Shown piece by piece: positions 1 to 12,224 of a DNA stretch of 64,000 nucleotides; position 1 is the stretch's first letter; every line of letters starts with the position of its first letter. Made by a program: the position numbers and the translations under genes. The notes beneath the pieces are model-generated. The model was not told the DNA's origin, did no database searches, and was given only the letters and a program-made list of their open reading frames with translations. Origin of the DNA: Acanthaster planci (taxonomy: Eukaryota; Echinodermata; Asteroidea; Valvatida; Acanthasteridae); assembly GCF_001949145.1 (NCBI RefSeq), contig NW_019091709.1:198543-262542 (forward strand), in the 5' to 3' direction.

Positions 1-1742
1 AACTTCAGGCACAGTACAGAAATGCAGGGAAGTAGCTAATGTTAGGCCCTGCTATCAACGTTATTTTCATGTATCCGTTCATGTACTTACTTGACCACTA
101 TCCACCTCGCGGTGTGCGCGTGTATCTTAATTACAGATCTGCTCCTGTTGTACAGCTGTACCCGTACCGTACGTGCAAGACGCGACAAAGCCAGATCGGT
201 TACAAAATTTTTCATATTATGAAACAGCGTGGTCGACTCCATGGTTGAATGAACAGCATGCCCCCGAGACGTTGACCCGGTACCCTAGATGAGTGTTATA
301 CAACCACGTCACGTGACAGAGTTCATACTGCATGCAGGTGCGACATGCATGTAACGTGCGCACGAGCGATGCTTACACTGTGCAGATATACAGTACATGT
401 ACATAATGTACATGTGCACGGCCGGATGGAAACAGATCGACGGACTTTTCGACTTGCTTGTACATGTACTTGTCGGCACTTGAGCTAGCTGGACGAGAGT
501 GCTGTGACCCATTGGTTCATTACATTTCCCTACTCGGATGATTTGGGTGAGTAGATTTTACATGTCCTGATTTGTTCCAGTGCACAGTTGGGTTTGTAGG
601 TGAATCGATGAACATGTTAAATGAAACTTGGATCTTCTGATCGCTGTCTCATCTCTGACTCTTGCACTGTTCTGCGGGGGTGCCGTTCAGTGATAAGCCT
701 ACGTCCCAGGTCTTACTGCTGTGCATGCACCATTGCCCCAAGTTTTGTACTTGCAGGCCCAACGGTGTTGACAAAGTTAAGGGAAAAAATGTTGCATCCT
801 GATTCCACTTCAGCAGTTGTGTACAAAGACTACAGGGAGTGAAGAGAATTTTCTAAGTATTTCCCAACAAGATCGGTAAACGTTTCTCAGTCCAGAATTC
901 GTGTCTTCCCAGCATTTCTGTAGTGGCAAACTTTTATTGAGATGATATATGATGAGAAAAGTGGAGTCAGCTTGCAACATTTTAGCCAAGTTAAGTGTGC
1001 CTAGCTAGCTGTGGTTGGTACTTGCTGGAAATTTCTCTTATTCCTCAACCAGGGAAATTAACAAGGCATTTGGCAGCAGTATGGAATATAAACTGTGCTG
1101 CTAGTATTTTTCTTGTTTGAAATTGAAGTTATTACTTTATCAGGTGGGTTTAATTGTTGTTCTATTTCACCATCACTTATCTTTGTGACTGATCGCTGAG
1201 GTATTGTGTTTGGGTGATTTTGCTGGCCTCTTTCCACCCCCCAGTCCATTTTTTCCTGCAGTATATCATGCATTTTGTTGTCTCCTGTTTGAGTATACAT
1301 GTATGCCATGACACCAATCCATATAAAACTTTTGATCAGTTTTTCAGATCAAGGCCAGATTCAAATGTTGAGTGAAATACGTGTTATTCTTTCTAGATAC
1401 GTGCACTGTGGAAGGGGGCATGTACAGTGTACATGGCTCACCCATTCACATGTCCACAACTGATGAAGTTTGGTGTACTCGCTCAACCTTGCCAACACAT
1501 ATGTGAGGTGTCTCCGGTCGATACAGGGTTAAGGTGGGGCACTGAGTTGGCAGATTTCCCCCTTGAATAAAAGGGGTTATCCTAAAACATACCTCAGAGG
1601 TAGACAAAATCTTTCTTAGGTGTACTCTGTGATGGTTCGGGGACTCTGCTTGCACTCAGTGCTGAAATTAAAGTTTATTAGACTGATTCATGAGATGAGT
1701 TCTGTATCTATAACCTCCAGGGATATTTAGCCTTGAGTGAAA
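1..1742. other. 5' flank of the first SOUL gene, no gene recognised
   Basis: No ORF here has recognisable protein similarity or a convincing exon structure. The stretch contains palindromic TACATGTACAT-type runs near 390-415 and 452-470. It presumably carries the promoter and 5' UTR of the HEBP-like gene starting at 1743, but no TATA box or other core element could be assigned with confidence. Confidence 0.5.
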
Positions 1743-4644
1743 ATGTTCTCTGCAATAAAAAGTGTTGTTGCTTCACTGGAGTCACCAAGTTACACAGTTG
1801 AACCTCAAGACCCTCAAAAGGTGAGCCTTACTATGGGACATGCTGTAATATTGATTGATCGGTGACAATGTGCCACTTCCATTTCAGTGTTTTGCCCTGC
1901 AAGATTAATGAAGAGAATCGTCTGTAAATGGATATACTGCATCATTGTTTATCAAAGTGGGTGGAAAGGTCATTAGTATTAGCAAAGCCTGCAGACTAGG
2001 TTAAGTTTATGGCTCATTGTGTGAACCATAGACATTATATAACATTGTCAGTGTTTATGTAAAGGGTCATATGATAAATGGAGGGCTTTATAGCAAACGT
2101 ACTGGTTCAAAATGGCCAGCCCATCACGTTTGATGGAAATTGAACTTACTGGAAGTGGCACAAACAATGCAGACCGATCATGTTGGAGTGCTATTTTTGT
2201 TTCTACCAAGCGTCTCAGAAGTCTTCCGTCACATTTCACTTTGTCTGTCATGTGAATACACTGTATCCAGTCTTCACTTCATGAAGAATACAGGCAGATG
2301 CACATGGAAAAAAAAAAGAATAATTGGGAGGCTTTTCCTTTTAATCTGAGTCAGTGTCAGTCAAAATCATGGACAAATGCACATTACTGCCCAGCGAATG
2401 AAATAAAAACTCTTATGCAGTGGACAGTCTGCTGAATGTGACCAATGAATGTTTGAAGGTCTAATGAAAGACTTAAATTGACTCGAAAATCAGACAGCAG
2501 AAAAAAATGCACCATGAAACGAGACAGAAAGTAAAGTCAAAGTTCACAGTCGGACATCAGACGTTTCTGTGTCACCCAAAAGTGCATCTGAAATTACACA
2601 CTTAGTCGCAAGCTCAAATCTACTCTCTCCTGACTGAAATGCCAGCCACTACCTTATGAAGTAAGGAACTATGCGAAATCAACGTGGGTGACCACATCAG
2701 AGTCCACGATCGAAGGCCCATCAACAGAGAGATCCAACAAGAACAGAAGAGACATGTTCTTCAAGCTCTTTGATTACATCTCAGGCAAGAACGAAAAAAG
2801 TAAGCCATTTCTTCAGCCAGACGACTTCCGATTGCCATCCCAAATCAGATCTTATGAATCTGTAACCTGTTTGTTGGCGCGGAGTTTATGACCAGAATGT
2901 TTCACATTTTGTCTCTCGCATATTGTATGTGCATCACCGGCTCTGTGAAAAGAAGTCACAAGTCACCAGAGCCACTTTTGCAATAAATGTCTTTGAAAGA
3001 ATCTTACACAGCTTAAACCAATAGGAATCCTCATCCTTTTCATCTCCTCAACATTCGTTTTCATCCGCATGTTGAATTCAGTGACACATAAAAACAAAGA
3101 GCTGAGTTTCCTTTTTACACCACAATCTAAAACTCAAAACAGTGGCTCTGGTAACTTTGTGACGCATTTTCACAGAGCACATCACATGCGTGGTACGCAA
3201 AGCCCCTTGATAATTTTTCCTTTTCACTTTCTCTGGTGCTAAAGAGCTTTGAAAATAGACTCTAGAATATTGCTTGGAAGCTTTTCAAAACAACACATGA
3301 GGGGCTTTCACCGAATCAAACCACATATAAGTCTTACACAGTTTGTCCGTCTTATGTGGGGTGAGGTCAGGTCATTACAAAAATCTAAAAGTCAACAATT
3401 TTGACCTTTGAAACATCTTCAAGTGAGATTTGCTGGTTTGTTCCAGTTTTCTTGATTCTCATGGCAATTTGAAGCTGAGTAAACACGTAAAAATTCAAGG
3501 CAGGTGTTCAACCTTGATTTGAGTACTTTCTTCTTTAGGACCTTTACTTACAATAGCACCGTAGTGGTAATTCGGTTTTTCGTCTGGCGTATCATTTTTT
3601 ATGCAGTTGTATGGGCACAACGTAGTTACAAAATTGACATCAATTTCTGTGAAGCTAAATTAGAATCACATGTGGTATCTTCTCCTGCGTTAGATAAAAA
3701 CCATCCTCCCAATCCCTGCAAACTGGATGGATCAGTAGTAGTTAAGACAATTTCTTTAATAAGCAAAAAGTGGTGCGTTCGAATCCCACCCAAGCAAGCT
3801 TGGAATTTTTTCCCTGCTTTCTGAATACAATGTACATGCATTAGTGTAAGGGCAAACACTCAACTATAAAAATTAATCGCACACTTAGCTAAGCAAAACT
3901 GAAAATTTGGATATTTATTCCTGAGGGTCTTTTATGAAATAGCCCTAATAATTTTTTCTTCTCGTTTTTCCTCCAGATGAAAAAATTGAAATGACGGTAC
4001 CTGTGTTAAGGAAAATAACCCCTGGAGCAGGCCCCTTTTGTAAAACAACAAAAGATATGTCATTCTATGTCACTGAGGAGTTTCAGGGTGACCCACCTGC
4101 TCCCTCAAATGAAGATGTTTATGTGACACATCTCCCAGCTCAGCGTGTGGTAGTCAAGTAAGTTCACAGCTTTCTGGTAGTCTGCAACATTGCAACAATC
4201 ATACCCATATAAATGAACTACCAACTTGAATACTAAGTTACAGCATAGTGGATTCTAACTGTAGGATCAAAATGACAACAAACGGAACTCACCAAAACAC
4301 CCTGCATTTTTCTCTCAAGAGAATCAACAAAAGTATTTTAATAGCGCACAACGGTTTCTTTGAACAGAACCTTCAGTGGTTACACCACGGAGGCCAAAGA
4401 CCTAGAGGAAGCTACCCAGCTGGCTGAACTCACCAAGGACAAATACGACCTGGAGCAGAACTACTTCTTTGCAGCTGGGTACAACAGTCCTTGGCGGTTT
4501 GTTGGGCGTCGCAATGAGGTCTGGTTTGTAGTGAAGGGGGAGAGGCAGAATGGAGATGCTGTCGACAGGTGCACTCTGGAGAAAGGGGCAGCTGGTGAGG
4601 AGGGCACAGCCGTTGATAAACCTGCAGAGACAGCCGCTGAATAG
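1743..4644 (+). CDS. SOUL/heme-binding-protein (HEBP2-like), 4 exons
   Basis: Exons are 1743-1820, 2646-2799, 3977-4157 and 4368-4644, with phases 0, 1 and 2 at successive junctions; total 690 nt, 229 aa. All donors are GT (GTGAGC, GTAAGC, GTAAGT) and all acceptors AG. The protein begins MFSAIKSVVASLESPSYTVE, continues with YEVRNYAKSTWVTT and MFFKLFDYISGKNEKN, then EKIEMTVPVL, and ends the domain with GYNSPWRFVGRRNEVWFV. These are the diagnostic blocks of the SOUL domain (p22HBP/HEBP1, HEBP2/SOUL). No signal peptide is visible, so it is likely cytosolic, as family members are. Characterised relatives bind heme or tetrapyrroles; the ligand here is inferred from family only. The last ~30 residues are an acidic, Ala/Glu-rich tail not typical of the family. 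It lies tail to tail with the four-domain SOUL gene. Assignment to HEBP1 or HEBP2 is uncertain; family membership is firm. Confidence 0.93.
3722..3850 (+). repeat. tRNA-derived SINE-like sequence in intron 2 of the SOUL gene
   Basis: A B-box-like GCGTTCGAATCCCACCC lies about 50 bp after a tRNA-like 5' half (GGATGGATCAGTAGTAGTTAAG). It is followed by a non-tRNA tail (CAAGCAAGCTTGG). The T-arm is near-canonical, but no complete cloverleaf can be drawn, so this looks like a SINE head and not a working tRNA gene. Confidence 0.5.
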
Positions 4645-5345
4645 ACTCATCCGAGGACAAGCCCTGACTGCAGTGGCATTGCTGGCATCGGACACTTACA
4701 CTTGACGTGCCAAGGACAGATCCGAAACTTTACAGATTACCTATTCACCAACAAGGACCTATTTTTCTTCGTATTGGAAAACAAAGAATACAAAGGCTTA
4801 ATCTAGGATCTAAAATTTATCGCGTTATAGACATTCATCTCTGACAGTATGGAACAGACAAACAAGACGGAAGAACCATCTTGTTATTCTAAACACTGTA
4901 AATGTATTTATAATTTGCGTATTCAACTGAAGTAGGGGTATCTCCAATGACTGATTCCACCTGTGTATCCGTTACAAAGAAGGGCAACATTTTGCAGAAT
5001 TAAAACTAATTACATGGTTTGGGCTATACAGATGTAATAATTTCTGGATCTCACCTTGCAACTCATTCTTGGAAATTAAAGGTTTAGAATTACATATATT
5101 GTGCTATTGTGTTGGAACTTGGGCTGGAAATGGGTAGACATTTTCTAAAAGAAAATAATGTTACAAATAATATCAATGTTTTCGAAAGAATGAACTGCCC
5201 AGTTTCAGTTTAATTTTTGTTTCCGTCACTAGACTTATTTCCAGTCACTGACCAATATGAACTCATAATTTTCACAAGAACTTACCACATAAACACGAAT
5301 GCCAAAAGATAAGAGAACCTTTTCGTTGCTTTGATTTTTGAAGCT

Positions 5346-5351
5346 AATAAA
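5346..5351 (+). promoter_or_regulatory. Candidate polyadenylation signal AATAAA
   Basis: AATAAA lies about 700 bp past the stop codon of the HEBP-like gene. An ATTAAA near 5076 is an alternative. Without transcript ends neither can be preferred. Confidence 0.3.
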
Positions 5352-7284
5352 ATTCTTCAAAATAAATTAATTTGTCATTGCATCATATTGTTTTTGTAAT
5401 GTTAAATCGAAGCTTTGTAAGCACGTTGGTCTTTAAGGATTTGGGCAAAATAATTGCACAAATGTCTGATTTTAAAAAGAAAGTTAAAGGTTATGGCCAC
5501 AGCTTTACATTTGCCGGTCAGCATAATCTGACTTGAATAACGGTTATAATTGTGGATGAAATCGATGTTTTTCAAAGGGAAGTCCGACGTTTCAACAGAG
5601 GAAGCTTCCACAAAGTGTGACGATTAACCTCTTCTCAAGACAGGCTATGAAATTTAACATGGTACATTCCGCAGAATATTGTGTAATGAAAAAAATTGTC
5701 GCCACTGGTTGATGACTGTCTAAAGTGCATGTGTGCGCGCGCTACGCTTCCAGTGCAAAATACAGGTGTTTAAGGTCGTGCCACGCACGCGTACAGTAGC
5801 AACTCGGATATTCATCCGCTTACAACAAATTGCTCGGTTTTTCAAAGCTCTTCAACTTCTAGATATAAGTAGCACTGTATCTTCCTTAAACTGGTGAACT
5901 GCATTGAAAGGATCAGAAGACTTGCGTCAGTTCCAACTTGCTGGAGCTACTAAGCACTTCATTACGATGATAATCACTGACATCCACACGAAGCGATGTC
6001 CGTGGTCTTACAGCTGACCAGGTTCTTGAAGAAAACGTGGCAAAAGAGGCAAAATAACAGCTTAGAAGAGGCCACATGCAGTGCTGTCAATTTTTTTTTA
6101 GTTAAAAATTACTTCTACTTTTCATTTTCGACTCAATATTGTTAGTGATGGCTAGTGGAGCTGGTATTTCCCCCTACCCCATGCATAGCATCCCAAATAA
6201 ACGAAAGGTGTGATTTAAGGAAATTTGTGGCCTTAGTCGTATGAGCTAACTTGAGATCGCTAAGTTATCATGCCTGGGTATATGTACCCCTCCATGGGAG
6301 GAAAAGCGGCTTTTGCCGAAAGATTTCCTTAGTCTAGGTAAATGCATTCACGAAATAGATAAATCTTTGGAAAGACTAGGCCTATGTCAAATAATTTTTC
6401 GGAGGAAAAGTACAGCTTTCTAATGAAGGGGTTACCACTACCTCTACTGTTTGCGGGCGACGGTACGAACAAAAAAAACCCCCAAAAAACAACACTCGGA
6501 CTTTGTCGCCAGATCAGGGGCCGAGATAAGTATGTTCGTGTTGGGGTCCAAAGGAAAAATGGGATTTTTTCCCCAAGCTCATGCATACGACAACCATGAA
6601 CACCCCAATTTTGACAGTAGCTTTTGCAACGTGTTGGTGTTTTTTTAATTCTTTTGAAAATGGCATTATGTTCGCACCATCTCCCCTCCCAACCTGGATA
6701 CACACTCTGCTTACACAATGTTTGGATTTGCCACTACATTTTTGTTCGTCTGCCTTATTGTTTCTACTCTTATGAGGTCCTCGAGAATGCCGCATACCTC
6801 AGCACACCTTGATTCTTGTGAAATGAGATCTGTTTTAACGAAATATTCGTTTTGCAGATATGAAATATTTATTACGCACTTTTATTACGCACTTGATTGG
6901 CATGCAATATCACGGCATACATTCCAACAGTATAACAATGTTTAAACTCTTCCGTAAATTAAACTGCAAAAATGCAATAAACTGGGAAAGAATTGAAAAG
7001 CATATACCAAAAATAGAGTGGTTAGAAACTCCTCAGCTTCTAAAGATAGAGTTATTGTCCTTGTAGATTTCTGCATTACTTCCAGAGTTGTTTCATTGGC
7101 TTATATTTTGTGTCAAACATGAACTGATTTAGTATGAGGTACTTCCTTCATAGGGTTGACAAAAGTATAAAATGCACAATACATTCCGTCGAGTGTTTTT
7201 GTTATAATGGTATACACTTTATGGGACGAAAGTGTATATTGTAGTACGTGCATTTCGCATGTAATGACGATTCATTTCAATAAT

Positions 7285-8013
7285 GGGCGATTCACAATAG
7301 TGCGCCTCCAAGAGTTTGCACTGCGTTGGCCAATCACAACGCGCGAAATCTGTCAACCCTTTCCAAACTAGTCTGGTTCCCTGCCCAAAGATTTCCAGAC
7401 GACTCTTGATAAAATCTTAGGTCAGGCATCACCCACGGATATAAATTGATATGACGCAAGGGTCAGGCGTCAGAAGTTGAAAGCCCGGATGTTTTCGATT
7501 TCCGAGTCAGTGGCAACATCTCAAAAATGAGGCTTTTCCCATATCCAGTGGGCACTACTGCAAGCGTATCCCTACTGAGAGCATATTTCAGGCACAAAGC
7601 CTGCATTGGTCGAAGAAAGTTATATTCTTCATTTCGCCTGGTATTTCAGCCAAGGCGACCTTTGATTTCAGTGTACAAGGTCAAATATTGTGGGATTAAC
7701 AGCTGCCATTAGGATACGAGAATTTACGTTCAACAGCTAGCCTATGCACCTACCCAGCCGGGAATAACCGAACGTCAATGGTACCATCCGAACATGCCTA
7801 AAATAGATACGACGACTTCGGAATATTTCAGCTATTTGCGGAAAACGCCAGTCTTGATCACGTGACATTGGGTGATACCAGACCCTTGATTCGTCGGGTA
7901 GAATCAAGGGCCTGGTATCCAAACTATTTCCTAACGCGCATTGGGTCGACAGATTTCGCACACGGTGATTGGCCAACACTATGCAATCTCTTGGAGGCGC
8001 ACTATTGTGAAAC
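7285..8013. mobile_element. Palindromic MITE (TTCACAATAGTGCGCC family), copy with large nested insert
   Basis: The left arm begins ATTCACAATAGTGCGCCTCC and the right arm ends GGAGGCGCACTATTGTGAAA, an inverted repeat of about 80-90 bp including GCGTTGGCCAATCACAACGC. Between the arms (about 7370-7930) sits an extra segment with its own imperfect inverted ends and an inner hairpin near 7877-7920 (GATACCAG...CTGGTATC). The compact copies at 19805 and 22981 lack this segment, so it is probably a nested insertion. Confidence 0.75.
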
Positions 8014-8619
8014 AATTTTGTTGAATTTAAAATCATAATTAGCAAGTTGTAACTAAGTATAAAGAAAAGGCTACATACCATTATATATTTGGGTCTTACA
8101 AATATAAAATGCAGCGCATAATTTTTCATGTTAAATTATTCATACAAAAGAAACTTACATTTCTATAACAACGTAATTGATTCCTCTGAAAGCTTACCCA
8201 TTTTGAGTGCCTTTTGTGTCTATGATAGGCATTACCTCGTTGTAAAACGATTACCTTGATAATTATGAAAGTGAGTTTATCAACATAAAGAGTTGCTTTT
8301 GAATGAGTACTTTTCTTTCAGTTCTACCTGGCTATCAAAATTAGTGTTAATTATCCAAACAGCATGTTTTCTGTGATTCCACGGGGTACAATGGTTGACC
8401 CGGGCAATGGTAAACGATCTCATTCGTAAACTGCATCAAAATTATGTTCTGTATCATGGTGTACAACCTTTCTTGACGCACAACAATGTCGAAGTTCAAA
8501 TTCACGCTATAACGCTGCCCTTGCTAAATGAGTAACTTTCATACATGGTGTCAAGTCAAATACAAATAGCGGGTCACGTCAAAGGAGATGATCGGGTGCA
8601 GCGAGGGAGTCTGTCGAGT

Positions 8620-11600
8620 CTATATCTGGTAGGCCAAGGAGTCGGCATAGGCCCCCACTTCTGTCTTCGGTTCCCCTTCGTCCCTTGGCAAAGTATAGCG
8701 GAACACGAACACATTGTTCTGCGAGAAAAGAAAATCGAAGATATAGATACATTGTCAGAGAGAAAAGTCTTTGCTATTTATTCCACCCGGTGAACTGTGG
8801 AGTATCTCACTGTATGAATTCGTCTTTCCATATTTAAGGTGCAGCAAACTTCTTCCTCTGTGGACCCCCCCAGTTTGTTTTAACAAGCTAAATCCAGAAC
8901 GAACTGTTTTTTGTGATGCCAACTGGTTTTTTTTGGGTGGCCAAAATATTTGGGAATTTCTTCATGTCATGAGTGTGGTAAGGACTTATTCGAGGGCCGC
9001 GGAGGAGGAGGCAAAGCACATTTCTCAAGGAGGGAATATTTCTGATGGGGGGGCAAGGCTCTCGTCAGGGACATAGTGAAAAACCATCGGACGGTAGTCA
9101 GTACAAAACATATGCCGGATGTTTCGTATACTGTGACCCTCGAGAGACTTTAAGACCTGAAAGCTCAAACGGAAGCAGTGACGTATCCCTCCCCCGACGA
9201 TTTTTCCTTCCTTTTTCCCTTTTGTACTACGAAAACAACACCATGAAATAAAAGCAAGGATGTCTGGACCGTGAGTGAGGCTTTTGGTGTCTTTTCCACC
9301 CCAACATCATGTTCACGAATAAGCCCGAAGAGGCATTCGCATTTGCCTCCCCCACCCCCAAAAGCTGGATAAGTTGCTGAATGACGCAACTAGGCTGTGG
9401 TGTTCCTAAATATGGAAAACCTACTCACGTGGTTGAGGTTGGCATCCTGTATTGCCAGGAGCAGCGTCGTTATGCCAGAGTTGATATTCTCAACTGTGGA
9501 CGGGCCTTCCAGATTGGTCACGTAGAGCGGCTGCCGTGGGGCGCCCTCTTCGGCGTGATACTCTAATTTCATCTGAGGAACACCATGCACAGCCAATGAC
9601 AAAAAATGTGGACAAATTGCTGAGATCACTAGACCCCCATGAAAATCAAAAACATCTTCGAAAAAAAAGTCAGAAATACATTTATATCGAAATAACTGAA
9701 ACTAGAAAATACACTGCAAAACAGCAGAGCAAAATGCAACAAACTCGAGATCTTGGATTACCATTTGACTACCGTCTTCCTATGCTGGTACCTTTGGTGT
9801 TAAATCCACACCAAATTTTGCATTGCAGAAAAAGTACTATCAGGAAGCACGATACATGTCGTAACGAAAAGCCTTAAAAGATGCAATTAATCCGTGAAGC
9901 ATCTCCACGAGATATATTTCTTCGCACCGGAGGAAAGCTGATACCAAACCCTCTCCAGAACACAGTTATTTTCCCCGCAGCATTTCCATCGAAAGTAACA
10001 TCCGACTGGATTTTAAAATCACTTCAGTGAAATGCTAAAATCAAAAGATTGCTTTGCTGCGTGAAAGGTTTTTGTACATCGTATCAGGTATTCCGCAGCA
10101 TATATGTAGCTGTTACACCATCCACAAAAATTTGGCCCTCAAATTTAAGAAGAGATCATTACAAATTCCCTTTGGGATGTATTGATAAAAAGAGAATTAC
10201 CGTCTCATGGTAAGTGTGAGAAGGAGCTATGTAGTTGGTTTTTATTATGCCAAGTGTCGGGGCAGTGATGCGAGTAGCAGGGTGTGGCTATAAGGCGTGT
10301 GAATGGCGTAGGTGGCATTTGCAGTTACCACGCAGCAGTACAGTTTGATTTCGATTTCCAGCGAGTTGTATAAGGGTATGCTTTATTATGATTGTATAAG
10401 ACATTTTGCAAAACTAAGACACAAACCCTGGAGCGCGTCATGCTCGATTGCCATCGGGGGTCAGGTAGGAATTTTCCAGAGTTTTCCCCTTATGTTATGG
10501 GCTCGGGTTTTATCTCTGGTTTTTCACGTGTCTTGGGGGTTTGTGACTTTTCTGCGTTTAAATCAGAAGATGCTGATATACATAATTATGAATCTGTTCC
10601 TTTTTGTGTAGTTTCGACTCTGCAATTACAGACTCACGGAGAAGCTTCACAAGAGCGTGGGTGACCGTTGCCACAGCAAGAATAAAACAGTTTGGAAAAA
10701 CAAAAGAATGGAAAGTACATTTTGAAATTGATATTTGTCTGTCGGGGCTGAGGTGAGATAATGTGTTTCAGCGACCACAGGAACGTTGATTAGACAGTGG
10801 AGTATCAAAGTCCCACTCCTCAAAGGCATGAATCTTTTAAGTGTGAAAACGTAGGCTTTCCTGCAGCTTTGTAACTGCCTGACAATATTTTTAAACATTA
10901 GAAATACTATACTTACACCATTTCCTGGCTGGGTCAGTGGCAGCCTGCCAGCCTCAGGGAGGAAGGCGCAGGTCGTGATGACTTTGTTGCACCCGATGCT
11001 CTTGAAATCAGACACGCTCAGCTGCAGAAAGAAGAGGTAAAGATCAGACCACACAGCAGGGTGTTTGGTAAGTCCTGTGCAGACGTACCTAATGATTGGC
11101 CGGTATTGAAAATGAAATGGCCACACCCATATCTGAAAGTTCTTTCTGACTTCCTGGGTGGATCGCGTAGGCGTTGGCACCATAAACGGTTAAATCAAGC
11201 CTTTTTATAGAAAGGAAAATTCCGCAAGGATAACAAGTGGTTTGAAAACATCAAATGGAAATAGTAAGGTAATTAACAGTAAGACAGAGTTGACAACGGC
11301 TCCGCACACTACCACTTTCTTAGTTAACGCACTGCAAGGTGCGTTAACGGGTCGTTTTTATTGGCTCGAGCCAGTGACGGAAAGCACTTAGTGTTGTACA
11401 GAACCACTGTTCCGTGACAGCTGCTCTGCACAAAACTCAAAACTATTCCTTCGGAAATATCAAGTCAGACATCGTTGGATTCGTCTGTAGAATTCCGCTG
11501 AACACCTGAACGGCAGTTCTATTTTACGCAGCTTGAATAGTTTTGGTGAACGTCAATACACATCGCAACTCACATAGGACCAGACAGGTCTGGCTATGGG

Positions 11601-12224
11601 CTCGACTTCATAAAGGGCCTGGAAGTATTCATACAGCGGGGTTATAGCGTCATTGAAAGCATCCTCGACGTCACAACTAGTAGTCGCTTTGCAAACCCAC
11701 AAACCTGAAATAAACAAAATAATTGCCCAATCGGGGTTGCACCACTTATTAGTGTCATTTGAAGCAAGATATGGGACGGAGAGAACCCCCCGCCTTTGTG
11801 TTGGTCATTGTTTGATCGGAATCTCAGGAATTCTTTACCGACTTCTAGGGGGGATGTGTTAGGTAACAATAGTCTACAGTATGCATAGGGATTGGTCAGG
11901 TAAGGGGGTGTGCCGTCCCATATCTTGCCTGGTATAGTTAGTGTAATAAACAATTTACCGTGTAGCCTAAGTGGGTTTGGTTAAGATTGCAAGGATATCA
12001 CACAAACAAACCGTATCAGAAATCTGGTACCCAGCTTCATGAATACTGGTATCAAAGAACAGATCCCATGCATTAACGGGGAGAAGTCAAGGTTGTACTT
12101 ACTCGTTTGATACACTCTTTCCTCGAACGTGGGATGAGAACCAACAGTCTGGTACATAGGGCACAAAGTCTCGGCACTGCACCCAGAGCCAGCTTGGATG
12201 GAGTACGTGGGATTCTGCTCGGGG
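8620..12224 (-). other. SOUL domain 4 of the tetra-SOUL protein (most diverged)
   Basis: Exons 12224-12103, 11704-11574, 11153-11089, 11016-10917, 9572-9429 and 8718-8620. Recognisable blocks are CPMYQTVGSHPTFEERVYQT, LWVCKATTSCDVEDAFND, VITTCAFLPEAG, the helix TVENINSGITTLLLAIQDAN and a terminal NNVFVFRY. The third region is split by two extra introns compared with domains 1-3, and the segment before the last strand is shortened. The last exon has a strong TTTTCTTTTCTCGCAG acceptor. Domain identity rests on alignment with the other three and is less certain. Confidence 0.68.

Larger units (their letters stand above)
4645..8619. other. Intergenic region between two convergent SOUL genes
   Basis: This holds the 3' UTR of the + SOUL gene (candidate poly-A signals ATTAAA near 5076 and AATAAA at 5346) and probably the 3' UTR of the - tetra-SOUL gene. 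It also holds a composite inverted-repeat element at 7285-8013. The rest, including 5400-7280, shows no recognisable coding sequence; several short ORFs there lack splice context or similarity. Confidence 0.55.

Noticed and set aside
9429-9572. Lipoprotein N-terminal (vitellogenin/MTP-like) exon
   Set aside because: TVENINSGITTLL first suggested this, but the phase-0 boundaries and alignment with the third exon of other SOUL domains explain it better.
10768-10878. Possible terminal exon of the tetra-SOUL gene (AVTKLQESLRF..., or after AAAG a frame with EEWDFDTPLSNQ)
   Set aside because: The first frame meets TAA almost at once. The exons at 9572-9429 and 8718-8620 join at phase 0, match SOUL blocks better and end in a clean stop.
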